This document shows, piece by piece, positions 17,000-28,561 of a stretch of DNA of 64,000 bases (positions within the stretch are counted from its first letter, which is position 1; each line of letters begins with the position of its first letter). Where the stretch lies: positions 81,231 to 145,230 of the forward strand of contig NZ_ANNV01000031.1 in NCBI RefSeq assembly GCF_000346755.1. The letters run 5' to 3'. A program made the translations under genes and the position numbers. Source of the stretch: Pseudomonas sp. CBZ-4. Its GTDB lineage: Bacteria; Pseudomonadota; Gammaproteobacteria; Pseudomonadales; Pseudomonadaceae. The notes under the pieces were generated by a model. The model was not told the origin of the DNA. It worked only from the letters and a program-made list of their open reading frames with translations, and ran no database searches.

Positions 17000-18915
17000 T
17001 GAGTGAATCAGTCTTGAACAACGGCTCGCGCATCGAGCTGCTCAGCCCGCGCCTGGCCAACCAGATTGCCGCCGGTGAGGTGGTTGAACGTCCTGCATCG
17101 GTGATCAAGGAGTTGCTGGAAAACAGCATCGACTCCGGCGCCAAGCGCATCGACGTGGACGTGGAGCAGGGCGGCGTCAAGCTGCTGCGGGTGCGTGACG
17201 ACGGCAGCGGCATCTCTTCCGATGACCTGCCGCTGGCCCTGGCCCGTCACGCCACCAGCAAGATCCGCGACCTCGAAGACCTCGAACGGGTGATGAGCCT
17301 GGGTTTCCGTGGTGAAGCGCTGGCGTCCATCAGCTCCGTGGCGCGCCTGACCTTGACCTCGCGCACCCGCAGTGCCGAACAGGCCTGGCAGGTGGAAACC
17401 GAGGGCCGCGACATGGCGCCTCGTGTGCAGCCGGCGGCGCATCCGGTGGGCACTTCGGTGGAAGTGCGCGACCTGTTCTTCAACACCCCGGCGCGGCGCA
17501 AATTCCTCAAGGCCGAAAAAACCGAATTCGATCACCTGCAAGAAGTGATCAAGCGCCTGGCCCTGGCGCGTTTCGATGTGGCGTTTCATTTGCGCCACAA
17601 CGGCAAGACCATCCTCAGCCTGCACGAAGCCCACGACGAAGCTGCGCGTGCGCGCCGGGTGTCGGCGATTTGTGGCGCGGGCTTCCTGGAGCAGGCGCTG
17701 CCGATTGAAATCGAACGCAACGGTTTGCGCCTGTGGGGTTGGGTTGGCTTGCCGACGTTCTCCCGCAGCCAGGCGGACTTGCAGTATTTCTTCGTGAATG
17801 GTCGTGCAGTGCGCGACAAGCTGGTGGCCCACGCGGTGCGCCAGGCGTATCGCGACGTGCTGTTCAACGGGCGGCATCCGACGTTTGTGCTGTTCTTCGA
17901 GGTCGACCCTTCGGTGGTGGACGTGAACGTGCACCCGACCAAGCACGAAGTACGCTTCCGCGATGGCCGCATGGTGCACGACTTCCTCTATGGCACCTTG
18001 CACCGCACCTTGGGCGATGTGCGCCCGGATGATCATCTGGCTGCGCCGATCGTCACCGCCGTGGTGCGCCCGAGTGGGCCGGAGGCGGGTGAGTTTGGCC
18101 CTCAGGGCGAAATGAGCCTGGCCGGCAACCTGCTGCAATCGACGCCGCCGCAGCCATCGTTCGCGGCGCCGGGTTCTGGCGCGGGTGCGGGCTATCAATA
18201 TCAATACACGCCGCGTCCGCAATCGGCCGTGCCGGTGGCTGAAGCGCAGGCGGCGTATCGCGAGTTTTTCGCGCCGTTGCCGGGCGCCGAGCCGGGTGCT
18301 GCGGTGGCCTTGCCGGAAGGTGGCGGTGATATTCCGCCGTTGGGTTACGCGCTGGCGCAGCTCAAGGGCATCTATATCCTTGCGGAAAACGCCCACGGCC
18401 TGGTGCTGGTGGACATGCACGCCGCCCACGAGCGGATCATGTACGAGCGCCTCAAGATCGCCATGGCCAGCGAAGGCCTCAGCGGCCAGCCGCTGCTGGT
18501 GCCGGAATCCCTGGCGGTCAGCCAGCGCGAAGCCGATTGCGCCGAAGAGCATGCCGCTGTGTTCCAGAAGCTCGGCTTTGAGCTGCAACGCCTGGGCCCG
18601 GAAACCCTGGCCATCCGCCAGATCCCGGCGCTGCTCAAGCAGGCCGAGGCCAACCGCCTGGTCGCCGACGTGCTCGCCGACCTGATGGAATACGGCACCA
18701 GCGACCGCGTGCAGGCGCATATCAACGAGCTGCTCGGCACCATGGCCTGCCACGGCGCCATCCGCGCCAACCGCCGCTTGGCCCTGCCGGAAATGAACGG
18801 GTTGCTGCGCGACATGGAAAACACCGAGCGCAGCGGGCAATGCAACCATGGCCGACCGACCTGGACCCAAATGGGCCTGGACGATCTGGACAAACTGTTC
18901 TTGCGCGGTCGCTGA
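16999..18915 (+). CDS. mutL: DNA mismatch repair protein MutL
   Basis: MutL couples MutS mismatch recognition to strand removal. The 638 residues show the GHKL ATPase motifs near the N-terminus ([27 protein letters not shown]) and the C-terminal dimer/endonuclease domain. The endonuclease motif is present as [12 protein letters not shown], with Met where the classic motif has Gln, and the closing metal motif as QCNHGRPTW. An endonuclease-type MutL is expected because pseudomonads lack MutH. A variable Pro/Ala/Gly/Gln linker spans about residues 340-430. It overlaps amiB by one base and miaA by one base. Confidence 0.96.
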   Translation: MSESVLNNGSRIELLSPRLANQIAAGEVVERPASVIKELLENSIDSGAKRIDVDVEQGGVKLLRVRDDGSGISSDDLPLALARHATSKIRDLEDLERVMSLGFRGEALASISSVARLTLTSRTRSAEQAWQVETEGRDMAPRVQPAAHPVGTSVEVRDLFFNTPARRKFLKAEKTEFDHLQEVIKRLALARFDVAFHLRHNGKTILSLHEAHDEAARARRVSAICGAGFLEQALPIEIERNGLRLWGWVGLPTFSRSQADLQYFFVNGRAVRDKLVAHAVRQAYRDVLFNGRHPTFVLFFEVDPSVVDVNVHPTKHEVRFRDGRMVHDFLYGTLHRTLGDVRPDDHLAAPIVTAVVRPSGPEAGEFGPQGEMSLAGNLLQSTPPQPSFAAPGSGAGAGYQYQYTPRPQSAVPVAEAQAAYREFFAPLPGAEPGAAVALPEGGGDIPPLGYALAQLKGIYILAENAHGLVLVDMHAAHERIMYERLKIAMASEGLSGQPLLVPESLAVSQREADCAEEHAAVFQKLGFELQRLGPETLAIRQIPALLKQAEANRLVADVLADLMEYGTSDRVQAHINELLGTMACHGAIRANRRLALPEMNGLLRDMENTERSGQCNHGRPTWTQMGLDDLDKLFLRGR

Positions 18916-19886
18916 TGAGTGCCTTGCCCCCCGCGATCTTCCTGATGGGCCCCACGGCCGCAGGCAAGACCGACTTGGCCATCGAGCTGAGCAAAGTGTT
19001 GCCGTGCGAGTTGATCAGCGTCGACTCTGCCCTGGTTTACCGGGACATGGACATTGGCACGGCCAAGCCGTCCAAGGAGCTGTTGGCCCAGTATCCGCAC
19101 AAGCTGATCGACATCATCGACCCGGCCGAGAGCTATTCGGCGGCAGATTTTCGCACCGACGCCCTGGCCGCCATGGCCGAGATCACCGCACGCGGCAATA
19201 TTCCGCTGCTGGTGGGCGGTACGATGCTCTATTACAAGGCTTTGCAGGAAGGCCTGGCGGATATGCCGGCGGCCGACCCCCAGGTGCGCGCCGAGCTTGA
19301 GGAAGAGGCTGCGCGCCTTGGCTGGCAAGCCTTGCACGACCAATTGGCAGCCATTGACCCGGTATCCGCCGCGCGCATTCACCCCAATGACCCGCAGCGT
19401 CTCAGCCGTGCGTTGGAAGTCTGGCGTGTGAGCGGCCAGACCATGACTGAACATCGGCTGAAACAAACTGCGCAAAGTGCCGACGCAGGCGCATCTGGAC
19501 GGTCACAATTGCCCTATACTGTGGCGAATCTGGCCATTGCCCCGGCGAATCGCCAGGTGCTGCATGACCGTATTGCACAAAGATTCACAATTATGTTGGA
19601 ACAGGGGTTCGTGGACGAGGTCGTAGCACTGCGTTCCAGAGGTGACCTGCATCTAGGGTTGCCTTCGATACGTGCTGTAGGCTATCGCCAAGTCTGGGAT
19701 CATCTGGATGGCAAGCTGACGTCAGCCGAAATGCAGGAACGCGGCATCATAGCCACGCGCCAATTGGCGAAGCGCCAGTTCACCTGGCTGCGCAGCTGGA
19801 GCGATTTGCACTGGCTGGACAGCCTGGACAGCGACAATCTGTCACGCGCCTTGAAATACTTGGGAACGGTCTCCATATTGAGCTGA
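18915..19886 (+). CDS. miaA: tRNA dimethylallyltransferase MiaA
   Basis: MiaA adds the dimethylallyl group to A37 of tRNAs that read UNN codons. The 323 residues start with the P-loop [12 protein letters not shown], followed by [32 protein letters not shown] and [12 protein letters not shown]. The ATG overlaps the mutL TGA (TGATG). It precedes hfq, the usual gamma-proteobacterial order, in which hfq often has extra promoters inside miaA. Confidence 0.96.
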   Translation: MSALPPAIFLMGPTAAGKTDLAIELSKVLPCELISVDSALVYRDMDIGTAKPSKELLAQYPHKLIDIIDPAESYSAADFRTDALAAMAEITARGNIPLLVGGTMLYYKALQEGLADMPAADPQVRAELEEEAARLGWQALHDQLAAIDPVSAARIHPNDPQRLSRALEVWRVSGQTMTEHRLKQTAQSADAGASGRSQLPYTVANLAIAPANRQVLHDRIAQRFTIMLEQGFVDEVVALRSRGDLHLGLPSIRAVGYRQVWDHLDGKLTSAEMQERGIIATRQLAKRQFTWLRSWSDLHWLDSLDSDNLSRALKYLGTVSILS

Positions 19887-19980
19887 GTCCTTGCAATTGC
19901 CGTCTATCCTTGGGGGTGTGACGGCCTTGAGCTATCTATTTTCCGATTTTTTATTATTGATCCTTAAAGGAGTGCGGCAC

Positions 19981-20241
19981 ATGTCAAAAGGGCATTCGCT
20001 ACAAGACCCTTACTTGAATACTTTACGTAAAGAGAAAGTGGGGGTTTCCATCTACCTGGTCAACGGTATCAAGCTGCAAGGCACGATCGAGTCGTTCGAC
20101 CAGTTCGTGATCCTGCTGAAAAACACCGTCAGCCAGATGGTCTACAAGCACGCTATCTCGACAGTCGTTCCAGTGCGTCCAATCCGTCTGCCAAGCGCAG
20201 CGGGTGATGAAGCAGCTGACGCTGAGCCAGGTAACGCCTGA
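19981..20241 (+). CDS. hfq: RNA chaperone Hfq
   Basis: Hfq is a hexameric Sm-like ring that pairs small RNAs with mRNAs and, with Crc, controls catabolite repression in pseudomonads. The 86 residues hold Sm1 ([20 protein letters not shown]) and Sm2 ([10 protein letters not shown]) with the proximal-face YKH motif, and a short acidic tail. AAAGGAG precedes the ATG at 19981. hflX begins 12 bases after the stop. Confidence 0.98.
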   Translation: MSKGHSLQDPYLNTLRKEKVGVSIYLVNGIKLQGTIESFDQFVILLKNTVSQMVYKHAISTVVPVRPIRLPSAAGDEAADAEPGNA

Positions 20242-20253
20242 TAGGAGTCTCCT

Positions 20254-21555
20254 TTGTTCTTTGAGCGCCACGGTGGTGGTGAGCGGGTAATCCTCGTTCA
20301 CTTGGATGGACAGGACCCTGAGGCGCGCGAAGATCCGCAGGAGTTTCAGGAGTTGGCGAATTCGGCCGGCGCCGAGACCGTTGCGTTTTTTAACGTACCG
20401 CGTCATCGGCCAACCGCCAAATTCCTGATTGGCAGCGGCAAGGTCGAGGAATTGCGCGACCTGGTCCACGCCGAAGAAGCCGATCTGGTGATCTTCAATC
20501 ACGTCCTCACGCCCAGTCAGGAACGTAACCTCGAACGTGTGTTCGAGTGTCGCGTGATCGACCGTACCGGTCTGATTCTCGATATTTTCGCCCAACGCGC
20601 CCGTACCCATGAAGGCAAGCTCCAGGTTGAACTGGCCCAGCTTGACCACATGAGCACCCGGCTGGTTCGCGGCTGGACTCACCTTGAGCGTCAAGGTGGC
20701 GGTATCGGCATGCGTGGCCCGGGTGAAACCCAGCTGGAAACCGACCGCCGCCTGCTGCGGGTGCGCCTGCGCCAGATCAAGGGCCGCCTCGAGAAAGTGC
20801 GCAGCCAGCGCGAGCAATCGCGCCGTGGTCGTTCCCGCGCGGATATCCCTACCGTGTCCCTGGTGGGGTATACCAACGCCGGCAAGTCCACGCTGTTCAA
20901 CAACGTGACCAAATCCGACGTCTATGCGGCCGACCAGTTGTTCGCCACGCTCGACCCGACCCTGCGTCGCCTGGATCTGGACGACCTGGGGCCGATTGTC
21001 CTGGCCGACACCGTGGGTTTCATTCGTCACTTGCCCCACAAGCTGGTCGAGGCATTTCGGTCTACGCTCGAAGAGTCGAGCAATTCCGACCTGCTGTTGC
21101 ACGTGATCGATGCGGCCGAACCGGATCGCATGTTGCAGATCGAGCAGGTGATGCTGGTGCTGGGCGAGATTGGTGCCCAGGACTTGCCGATCCTCGAGGT
21201 CTATAACAAACTCGATTTGCTTGAAGGCGTTGAGCCACAAATCCAGCGCGATGAGAACGGCAAGCCCCAGCGGGTCTGGCTGTCGGCGCGTGATGGCAGT
21301 GGTCTGGAGCTGCTTGAACAAGCCATTGCCGAGTTGCTTGGCAGTGATTTGTTCGTCGGCACCTTGCGCTTGCCCCAGCGTTTTGCTCGACTGCGTGCAC
21401 AGTTCTTCGAGCTGGGCGCAGTACAGAAAGAAGAATACGACGAAGAAGGTGTCAGCTTGCTGGCCGTTCGATTGCCGCGCACGGAGCTTAATCGGCTGGT
21501 CAGTCGTGAAGGCGTTGTACCGACAGAGTTCATCGAACAACACACTTTGCAATAA
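20254..21555 (+). CDS. hflX: ribosome-associated GTPase HflX
   Basis: HflX splits stalled or heat-damaged ribosomes. In the 433 residues the N-terminal HflX domain precedes the Gly-rich linker GGIGMRGPGETQLETDRR and a GTPase domain with G1 GYTNAGKSTL, G3 DTVGFIRHLP and G4 NKLD. The start is TTG at 20254, six bases after GGAG; no ATG lies nearby in frame. It follows hfq as expected. Confidence 0.95.
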   Translation: MFFERHGGGERVILVHLDGQDPEAREDPQEFQELANSAGAETVAFFNVPRHRPTAKFLIGSGKVEELRDLVHAEEADLVIFNHVLTPSQERNLERVFECRVIDRTGLILDIFAQRARTHEGKLQVELAQLDHMSTRLVRGWTHLERQGGGIGMRGPGETQLETDRRLLRVRLRQIKGRLEKVRSQREQSRRGRSRADIPTVSLVGYTNAGKSTLFNNVTKSDVYAADQLFATLDPTLRRLDLDDLGPIVLADTVGFIRHLPHKLVEAFRSTLEESSNSDLLLHVIDAAEPDRMLQIEQVMLVLGEIGAQDLPILEVYNKLDLLEGVEPQIQRDENGKPQRVWLSARDGSGLELLEQAIAELLGSDLFVGTLRLPQRFARLRAQFFELGAVQKEEYDEEGVSLLAVRLPRTELNRLVSREGVVPTEFIEQHTLQ

Positions 21556-21651
21556 AAGCCTCCGAAAGCGGTTGTGCCGCAGTAGCAGGCATTCTGTAGC
21601 ATTGGTCGGCGCGCCGTGGGTGCGTCTTTGCTTTATCAGATGGAGAGCGCT

Positions 21652-22827
21652 ATGGCTTGGAATGAGCCGGGTGGCAACTCGAATAATCAGGATCCTTGGG
21701 GTGGTAAACGCCGCAATAATGGCGACCGCAAGGGGCCACCAGATCTCGACGAAGCCTTCCGAAAGCTGCAGGAAAGCCTGAATGGGTTGTTCGGTGGTGG
21801 AAAAAAACGTGGTGGTGACGATGGCGGTCGCACAAGCAAGGGCGGCGGCTATGGCCTGCTGGGCCTGGGTCTTGTCGTGCTGGCGTCCGTCTGGCTGTAC
21901 AGCGCCGTCTATGTCGTGGACGAGCAGGAACAAGCCGTGGTGCTGCGCTTCGGCAAGTACTACGAGACTGTCGGCCCGGGCCTGAACATCTACTTCCCGC
22001 CGATCGACAAGAAGTACATGGAAAACGTCACGCGTGAGCGTGCCTATACCAAGCAGGGCCAGATGCTGACCGAAGACGAGAACATCGTCGAAGTGCCGCT
22101 GACCGTGCAGTACAAGATCAGCAACCTGCAAGACTTCGTGCTGAACGTCGATCAGCCTGAAGTCAGCCTGCAGCACGCGACCGAAAGCGCCCTGCGCCAT
22201 GTGGTGGGTTCCACCGCCATGGACCAGGTGCTGACCGAAGGTCGTGAACTGATGGCCAGCGAAATCAAGGAACGCCTGCAGCGTTTCCTCGATACCTATC
22301 GCACCGGTATCACCGTGACCCAAGTGAACGTACAGAGCGCAGCGGCACCGCGTGAAGTGCAGGAAGCCTTCGATGACGTGATCCGCGCCCGTGAAGACGA
22401 GCAGCGTTCGCGCAACCAGGCTGAAACCTACGCCAACGGCGTCGTGCCGGAAGCCCGTGGTCAGGCCCAGCGTATCCTTGAGGATGCCAACGGTTACCGT
22501 GACGAAGTGGTCTCCCGCGCCAAGGGTGAAGCAGATCGCTTTACCAAACTGGTCGCCGAGTACCGCAAGGCACCGGAAGTTACCCGTGAGCGTCTGTACC
22601 TGGACACCATGCAGGAAGTCTTCAGCAACACCAGCAAGGTTCTCGTGACCGGCAACAAGGGTGGGCAGAACAACCTGCTGTACCTGCCGCTGGACAAGAT
22701 GATCGAAGGTGGTCGTAGCAGCACCAGCGCACCGGCCACCGGTTCGACAGCCGCTGCCAACGAAGCGAGCGCCCGTGCGGCCGCTGACTTGCTGCAACAG
22801 CAAACACGTAGCAGGGAGAGTCGTTGA
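21652..22827 (+). CDS. hflK: FtsH protease modulator HflK
   Basis: HflK and HflC form a large periplasm-facing complex that restrains the FtsH protease. The 391 residues contain a Gly/Asn-rich cytoplasmic N-terminus (about 1-60), one membrane helix (about 64-85) and a band-7/SPFH domain, then coiled-coil helices. GGAGAG precedes the ATG at 21652. The TGA overlaps the hflC ATG. Confidence 0.95.
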   Translation: MAWNEPGGNSNNQDPWGGKRRNNGDRKGPPDLDEAFRKLQESLNGLFGGGKKRGGDDGGRTSKGGGYGLLGLGLVVLASVWLYSAVYVVDEQEQAVVLRFGKYYETVGPGLNIYFPPIDKKYMENVTRERAYTKQGQMLTEDENIVEVPLTVQYKISNLQDFVLNVDQPEVSLQHATESALRHVVGSTAMDQVLTEGRELMASEIKERLQRFLDTYRTGITVTQVNVQSAAAPREVQEAFDDVIRAREDEQRSRNQAETYANGVVPEARGQAQRILEDANGYRDEVVSRAKGEADRFTKLVAEYRKAPEVTRERLYLDTMQEVFSNTSKVLVTGNKGGQNNLLYLPLDKMIEGGRSSTSAPATGSTAAANEASARAAADLLQQQTRSRESR

Positions 22828-23693
22828 TGAGCAATAAATCGCTGACCGCCCTGATTGTGGGCGTCGTCGTGGTCATCGCGGCCTGGAACTGCTTCTACAT
22901 CGTGTCTCAGACCGAGCGCGCGGTGATGCTGCAATTCGGTCGCGTGGTCCAGGCGGATGTCCAGCCGGGCCTGCATGTGAAAGTCCCCTTCGTCAACCAG
23001 GTGCGCAAGTTCGATGCGCGCCTGATGACCCTGGATGCACCGACGCAGCGCTTCCTGACCCTGGAAAAGAAAGCCGTGATGGTTGACGCCTACGCCAAGT
23101 GGCGCGTCAAGGATGCCGAGCGTTTCTACACGGCGACCTCCGGTATCAAGCAACTCGCCGACGATCGTTTGTCGCGTCGTCTTGAGTCGGGCCTGCGTGA
23201 CCAGTTTGGTAAGCGCACCCTGCACGAGGTGGTGTCCGGTGAACGTGACGCGCTGATGGCTGACATCACACGTTCGTTGAATGCAATGGCGGAAAAAGAG
23301 CTGGGCATCGAAGTAGTCGATGTTCGGGTCAAGGCCATTGATCTGCCGAAGGAAGTGAACCGCAGCGTCTTTGAGCGTATGAGCACCGAGCGTGAGCGTG
23401 AGGCTCGTGAGCACCGCGCCAAGGGTAACGAGCTGGCCGAGGGTATCCGTGCGGATGCTGACCGTCAGCGCCGTGTACTGCTGGCAGAAGCCTATCGCGA
23501 GTCCGAAGTGGCCCGTGGTGACGGTGATGCCCAGGCCGCCGCGATCTACGCCAAGGCCTACGGCCAGGACCAGGAGTTCTACGCGTTCTACCGTAGCCTG
23601 CGCGCCTACCGTGAAAGCTTCGCGAACAAAACCGACGTCATGGTGCTGGACCCAAGTAGCGATTTCTTCCGCTACCTGGAAAAATCCAAGTAA
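22827..23693 (+). CDS. hflC: FtsH protease modulator HflC
   Basis: HflC is the partner of HflK. The 288 residues have an N-terminal membrane anchor (about 5-25, LTALIVGVVVVIAAWNCF), an SPFH domain (SQTERAVMLQFGRV) and a long helical part rich in Arg and Glu (STEREREAREHRAKGNE). It is translationally coupled to hflK by TGATGA. Confidence 0.95.
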   Translation: MSNKSLTALIVGVVVVIAAWNCFYIVSQTERAVMLQFGRVVQADVQPGLHVKVPFVNQVRKFDARLMTLDAPTQRFLTLEKKAVMVDAYAKWRVKDAERFYTATSGIKQLADDRLSRRLESGLRDQFGKRTLHEVVSGERDALMADITRSLNAMAEKELGIEVVDVRVKAIDLPKEVNRSVFERMSTEREREAREHRAKGNELAEGIRADADRQRRVLLAEAYRESEVARGDGDAQAAAIYAKAYGQDQEFYAFYRSLRAYRESFANKTDVMVLDPSSDFFRYLEKSK

Positions 23694-23783
23694 TCAGCTC
23701 GTCACTGGGTAGGACGCACTCCGTCGGGCGGCTAAAACGCCTGGCGGGGTGATCCTTTCAGAAAACGGGTGTATGATGCGGCA

Positions 23784-23807
23784 GCCGGGAAATTCCCGGC
23801 TTTTTTG
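23784..23807 (+). terminator. terminator after hflC
   Basis: The stem GCCGGG/CCCGGC with a short AAATT loop is followed by six T. It ends the mutL-hfl transcript. The rest of the 293-base gap before hisZ holds no frame I can support. Confidence 0.85.
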
Positions 23808-23986
23808 CGTCTGCATGTTTGATTCGGCAGGCGTGACAGGTTTTTCGAGGAAAGTGCCCGACGAGGCCGATTACAGGCCGTTCGTCACGTCGCTCTTGCG
23901 CGTGGTTTATGCAGGGGGCGGGTATTTTCTGCTTCACTCAAGGCTCGGCCGAGGGCTGGCCGCCCGGATCAAAGGGGATTGGCGTA

Positions 23987-25174
23987 ATGGCAACGGTAGA
24001 CCGCTGGCTGCTGCCAGATGGCATCGAAGAAGTACTGCCACCAGAAGCTGCGCGCATTGAAGTAGCGCGTCGCCAGGTGTTGGATCTGTTCCAGAGCTGG
24101 GGTTACGAGTTTGTCGTGACCCCCCATATCGAGTACCTGGAATCCCTGCTGACCGGCGCGGGCCAGGACCTGGATCTGCGCACCTTCAAGGTCATCGACC
24201 CGCAATCGGGCCGGCAAATGGGTTTCCGTGCCGACATCACGCCGCAAGTGGCGCGCATCGATGCGCACACCCTGCGTCGCGAAGGCCCGAGCCGCCTGTG
24301 CTACGCCGGCAGCGTGCTGCATGCGCAGCCGCGTGCATTGTCGTCTTCCCGTAGCCCGATCCAGTTGGGCGCCGAGTTGTACGGCGATGCCAGCCCGAGC
24401 AGCGACGTTGAAGTGATCAGCTTGATGCTGGCCATGCTGCAACTGGCTGACGTGCCGGATGTCCACATGGATCTGGGCCACGTCGGTATCTACCGTGGCC
24501 TGGCGCGTGCGGCCGGCTTATCCGGTGAAGTGGAACAACAGCTGTTCGATGCCCTGCAACGCAAGGCCATCGATGAAGTGATCGCCTTGACCGAAGGCGT
24601 GCCGGCGGACTTGGCCGAGATGCTGCGTGCACTGGTCAACCTGTGCGGCGGTCGTGAAGTGCTGGCATCGGCGCGCGAGCGTCTGGCCAAGGCGCCGGCG
24701 CCGGTACTGGCTGCGCTGGACGACCTGCTGGCGATTGCCGAGCGGTTGTCGGCGCGCTTCCCGGAGCTGCCGCTGTACTTTGACCTGGGTGAGTTGCGCG
24801 GCTACCACTACCACACCGGTGTGGTGTTCGCGGTGTTTGTACCGGGCGTTGGCCAAGCCATCGCCCAAGGCGGTCGTTATGACGACATCGGCGCCGACTT
24901 CGGTCGCGCCCGTCCGGCGACTGGCTTCTCTACCGATTTGAAAACCCTGGTGACCCTGGGGCGTGCTGAGGTCGAGCTACCGTCTGGTGGCATCTGGATG
25001 CCCGACAGTACGGACGCAGCACTCTGGCAGCAGGTTTGCCAGTTGCGCAGTGAGGGTCAGCGTGTCGTCCAGGCCTTGCCTGGGCAGCCATTGGCCGCCG
25101 CCCGTGAAGCGGACTGCGACCGGCAATTGATTCAGCAGAACGGGCTTTGGCAAGTATCGCCACTGGCTTCTTGA
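23987..25174 (+). CDS. hisZ: ATP phosphoribosyltransferase regulatory subunit HisZ
   Basis: HisZ resembles class II histidyl-tRNA synthetase but serves as the regulatory subunit of short-form HisG in histidine synthesis. The 395 residues show the class II motifs [13 protein letters not shown] and [24 protein letters not shown] strands, and ends without an anticodon-binding domain. The ATG at 23987 begins [16 protein letters not shown]. It precedes purA, as in other pseudomonads. Confidence 0.93.
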   Translation: MATVDRWLLPDGIEEVLPPEAARIEVARRQVLDLFQSWGYEFVVTPHIEYLESLLTGAGQDLDLRTFKVIDPQSGRQMGFRADITPQVARIDAHTLRREGPSRLCYAGSVLHAQPRALSSSRSPIQLGAELYGDASPSSDVEVISLMLAMLQLADVPDVHMDLGHVGIYRGLARAAGLSGEVEQQLFDALQRKAIDEVIALTEGVPADLAEMLRALVNLCGGREVLASARERLAKAPAPVLAALDDLLAIAERLSARFPELPLYFDLGELRGYHYHTGVVFAVFVPGVGQAIAQGGRYDDIGADFGRARPATGFSTDLKTLVTLGRAEVELPSGGIWMPDSTDAALWQQVCQLRSEGQRVVQALPGQPLAAAREADCDRQLIQQNGLWQVSPLAS

Positions 25175-26518
<1,344 letters not shown>

Positions 26519-26539
26519 TAAGCTGTTGATGTAAAAAGC

Positions 26540-26564
26540 AAAGGGCTCCTTCGGGAGCCCTTTG
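26540..26564 (+). terminator. terminator after purA
   Basis: The stem AAAGGGCTCC/GGAGCCCTTT with a TTCG loop lies 22 bases after the purA stop. Confidence 0.92.
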
Positions 26565-26657
26565 TCGTTTCTGCCGTCCGGGCGGCACGACCTTTGCTTC
26601 GGTTGTCTCTTTCGCGGTGCTATCAATTTAATGGCACCCGTGGTGGAGGGATTCCCG

Positions 26658-28556
26658 ATGTCTGCCGTTCTCTCATTGTTACAAAGCCGTCTGTTGCGGC
26701 CGGTGTTCGTTACCCTAGGTATCGCCCTTTTGGTGCAAGTGCTGGTGGCCGTCGCTCTGACGCGGAGCACCGTGACCGCGCTGGAAGCCGATTTGAGCAA
26801 TCGCCTGGGCATCGACAGCCAGAAACTGTCTGGCGAATTGGCGCAGGCGGGCAAGGAAGTCACGTCCAGCCTGGACAGCTTGTCGACGAGCACGCGCCAG
26901 CGTCTGACGGCAGGATTGTCGACGCGCCTGCAGGAAGAGCAGAAGCAACTGCGTGCGACCCTGGAAAAAGACCTGAAAGACTCCGCCAATGACATGGCCC
27001 AACTGCTGGCTTCGGTGGCGCCGCGCGCCATGTGGGACAGCGATGTGCCGACATTGTCGGAATTCGCCCGGCGTGCCCAGCGCAATCCCAACGTGTTGTT
27101 TGTGGTCTACGACGACGCGACGGGTGAGCACCTGACCCGCTACCTGAACCGGGAAAACCCGATCAACAAGGCCCTGTTGGAAAAAGGCCAGGGCGACCGC
27201 GCCTTGGACAAAGTCTTGAATGCCGCCAAGAACGACCCGTCGGTGTACTACGTCGAGGCGTCGATCAGCCCCAACGGCGTGGAAATCGGCAAGGTGCTCA
27301 TGGGCGTCTCGACCGCTTCGGTAGAGGCTGACCTGCAAGCGCTGGACAAGCGTTTCGCCGCCCTGATCGCCAGCGGCGACCAACTGGTCGGCGACAGCCT
27401 CAAGGGCGCCGCCGCCGACAGCGCGACGGCCATGGGCGCGCGCCTGCAATCGGCGCAAGCCACCGCCACCCAGATGACCGCCAACACCACCAGCGCCGTA
27501 CAGGAAGCCGCCGGCACTCTGCGCTGGCGCATCGGCATGGGCCTGGCCCTGGTTGGCTTGGGTGTATTGCTGCTGATCGCCATCGTGCTCGGCCGGCGTG
27601 TGGTCAATCGCCTGAAGCTGTTGATTGCCGCCATGGACGACCTCGCGGCGGGCGAGGGCGACCTCACCAAGCGTGTGCAAATCAGCAGCAAGGACGAAAT
27701 CGGCGACATGGCCTCGGCGGTCAATCGCTTTGTGGATAAGTTGCAGCCCATCGTGCGTGAAGCGGGCGATGTGGCCCAGCGCACCGGCGTGGAAATCGGC
27801 GCCATGACCCTGCGCAACGCCGGCGCCGACGCGGCCGCCGGCTTGCAGCGCGACGAAGTTGCCGAGAGCCTGCGCGCGTTGTCGCAAATGGCCGACGAAG
27901 CCCAGGCCGAAAGCCATGCGATGCAGGCTGCATTGCAGCAAGTGGTGGATATTCGCCAGGCCACCGATGAAAACTCGCGCACCTCCACCGAAGTGGGCGA
28001 GCTGATCGAAGCGCTGGCGGGGCAGGTGCAGGCCGGCTCGAAGGTCATCGAGCGCCTGGCGCAGCAGAGCGAACAGATTGAAGTGGTGTTGACGGTGATC
28101 CACGGCATCGCCGAGCAAACCAACTTGCTGGCGCTCAACGCTGCGATTGAAGCTGCGCGTGCCGGCGAGACCGGGCGTGGGTTTGCGGTGGTGGCGGACG
28201 AAGTGCGTGCGCTGGCCAGCAAGACCCAGAGCTCCACCGGTGATATCCAGGCGCATATCGTCGCGTTGCAGCAAGGTGCGCGGGAAGCGGTGGAAACCAT
28301 CGGCAAGGCCGGGCGCCAGGCCAATAAAGGTTTGCTGGTGCTGCGTGACAGTGTGCGTTTGCAACAGACGGTGCAGGCTTCGGTGGAGCAAGTGCATGCG
28401 GCGATTGGGTTGGCGACGCGTGCTGCTGAGCACCAGGCGCAGGGCGCGCAGGCGGTGCGTGGGCGGGTCGAGGTGATCCATGCCCAGGCCGAGCGTGCGG
28501 CGCAGGCGGTGGTGGAGACGACCGCCAGTGGCAAGGTGCTGGCTTGCCTGCGATAG
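26658..28556 (+). CDS. methyl-accepting chemotaxis protein
   Basis: This 632-residue chemoreceptor has a membrane helix near residues 14-34, a periplasmic sensor region of about 260 residues ([41 protein letters not shown]; possibly a Cache-like domain), a second helix near 297-315 ([17 protein letters not shown]), a HAMP domain ([16 protein letters not shown]) and a cytoplasmic signalling coil with the hairpin tip [25 protein letters not shown] precedes the ATG. Its position right after purA is the same as in P. putida. The last residues LACLR and the TAG stop are encoded by a half REP element. The ligand cannot be told from the sequence. Confidence 0.93.
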   Translation: MSAVLSLLQSRLLRPVFVTLGIALLVQVLVAVALTRSTVTALEADLSNRLGIDSQKLSGELAQAGKEVTSSLDSLSTSTRQRLTAGLSTRLQEEQKQLRATLEKDLKDSANDMAQLLASVAPRAMWDSDVPTLSEFARRAQRNPNVLFVVYDDATGEHLTRYLNRENPINKALLEKGQGDRALDKVLNAAKNDPSVYYVEASISPNGVEIGKVLMGVSTASVEADLQALDKRFAALIASGDQLVGDSLKGAAADSATAMGARLQSAQATATQMTANTTSAVQEAAGTLRWRIGMGLALVGLGVLLLIAIVLGRRVVNRLKLLIAAMDDLAAGEGDLTKRVQISSKDEIGDMASAVNRFVDKLQPIVREAGDVAQRTGVEIGAMTLRNAGADAAAGLQRDEVAESLRALSQMADEAQAESHAMQAALQQVVDIRQATDENSRTSTEVGELIEALAGQVQAGSKVIERLAQQSEQIEVVLTVIHGIAEQTNLLALNAAIEAARAGETGRGFAVVADEVRALASKTQSSTGDIQAHIVALQQGAREAVETIGKAGRQANKGLLVLRDSVRLQQTVQASVEQVHAAIGLATRAAEHQAQGAQAVRGRVEVIHAQAERAAQAVVETTASGKVLACLR

Positions 28557-28560
28557 CGGT
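28538..28560. repeat. single REP half overlapping the chemoreceptor 3' end
   Basis: The bases GCTGGCTTGCCTGCGATAGC match one REP unit. They provide the chemoreceptor's final codons and stop, and they end two bases before the stop of the convergent permease gene. No inverted partner is seen nearby. Confidence 0.85.
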
Positions 28561-28561
28561 C

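Noticed and set aside
16999..18915. MutL endonuclease motif as defective because DQHA reads DMHA
   Set aside because: The metal-binding residues Asp, His and Glu of the motif are kept, and the QCNHGRP motif is intact, so loss of activity is not indicated.
20023..22803. A 926-codon open frame on the minus strand across hflX-hflK
   Set aside because: It mirrors hfq, hflX and hflK, all of which have strong family motifs, and its composition is that of antisense GC-rich DNA.
23694..23986. A remnant of a DUF2065 gene between hflC and hisZ, as P. aeruginosa has there
   Set aside because: No matching residues could be found; the gap holds only a terminator and unassigned sequence, and P. putida also lacks a gene here.
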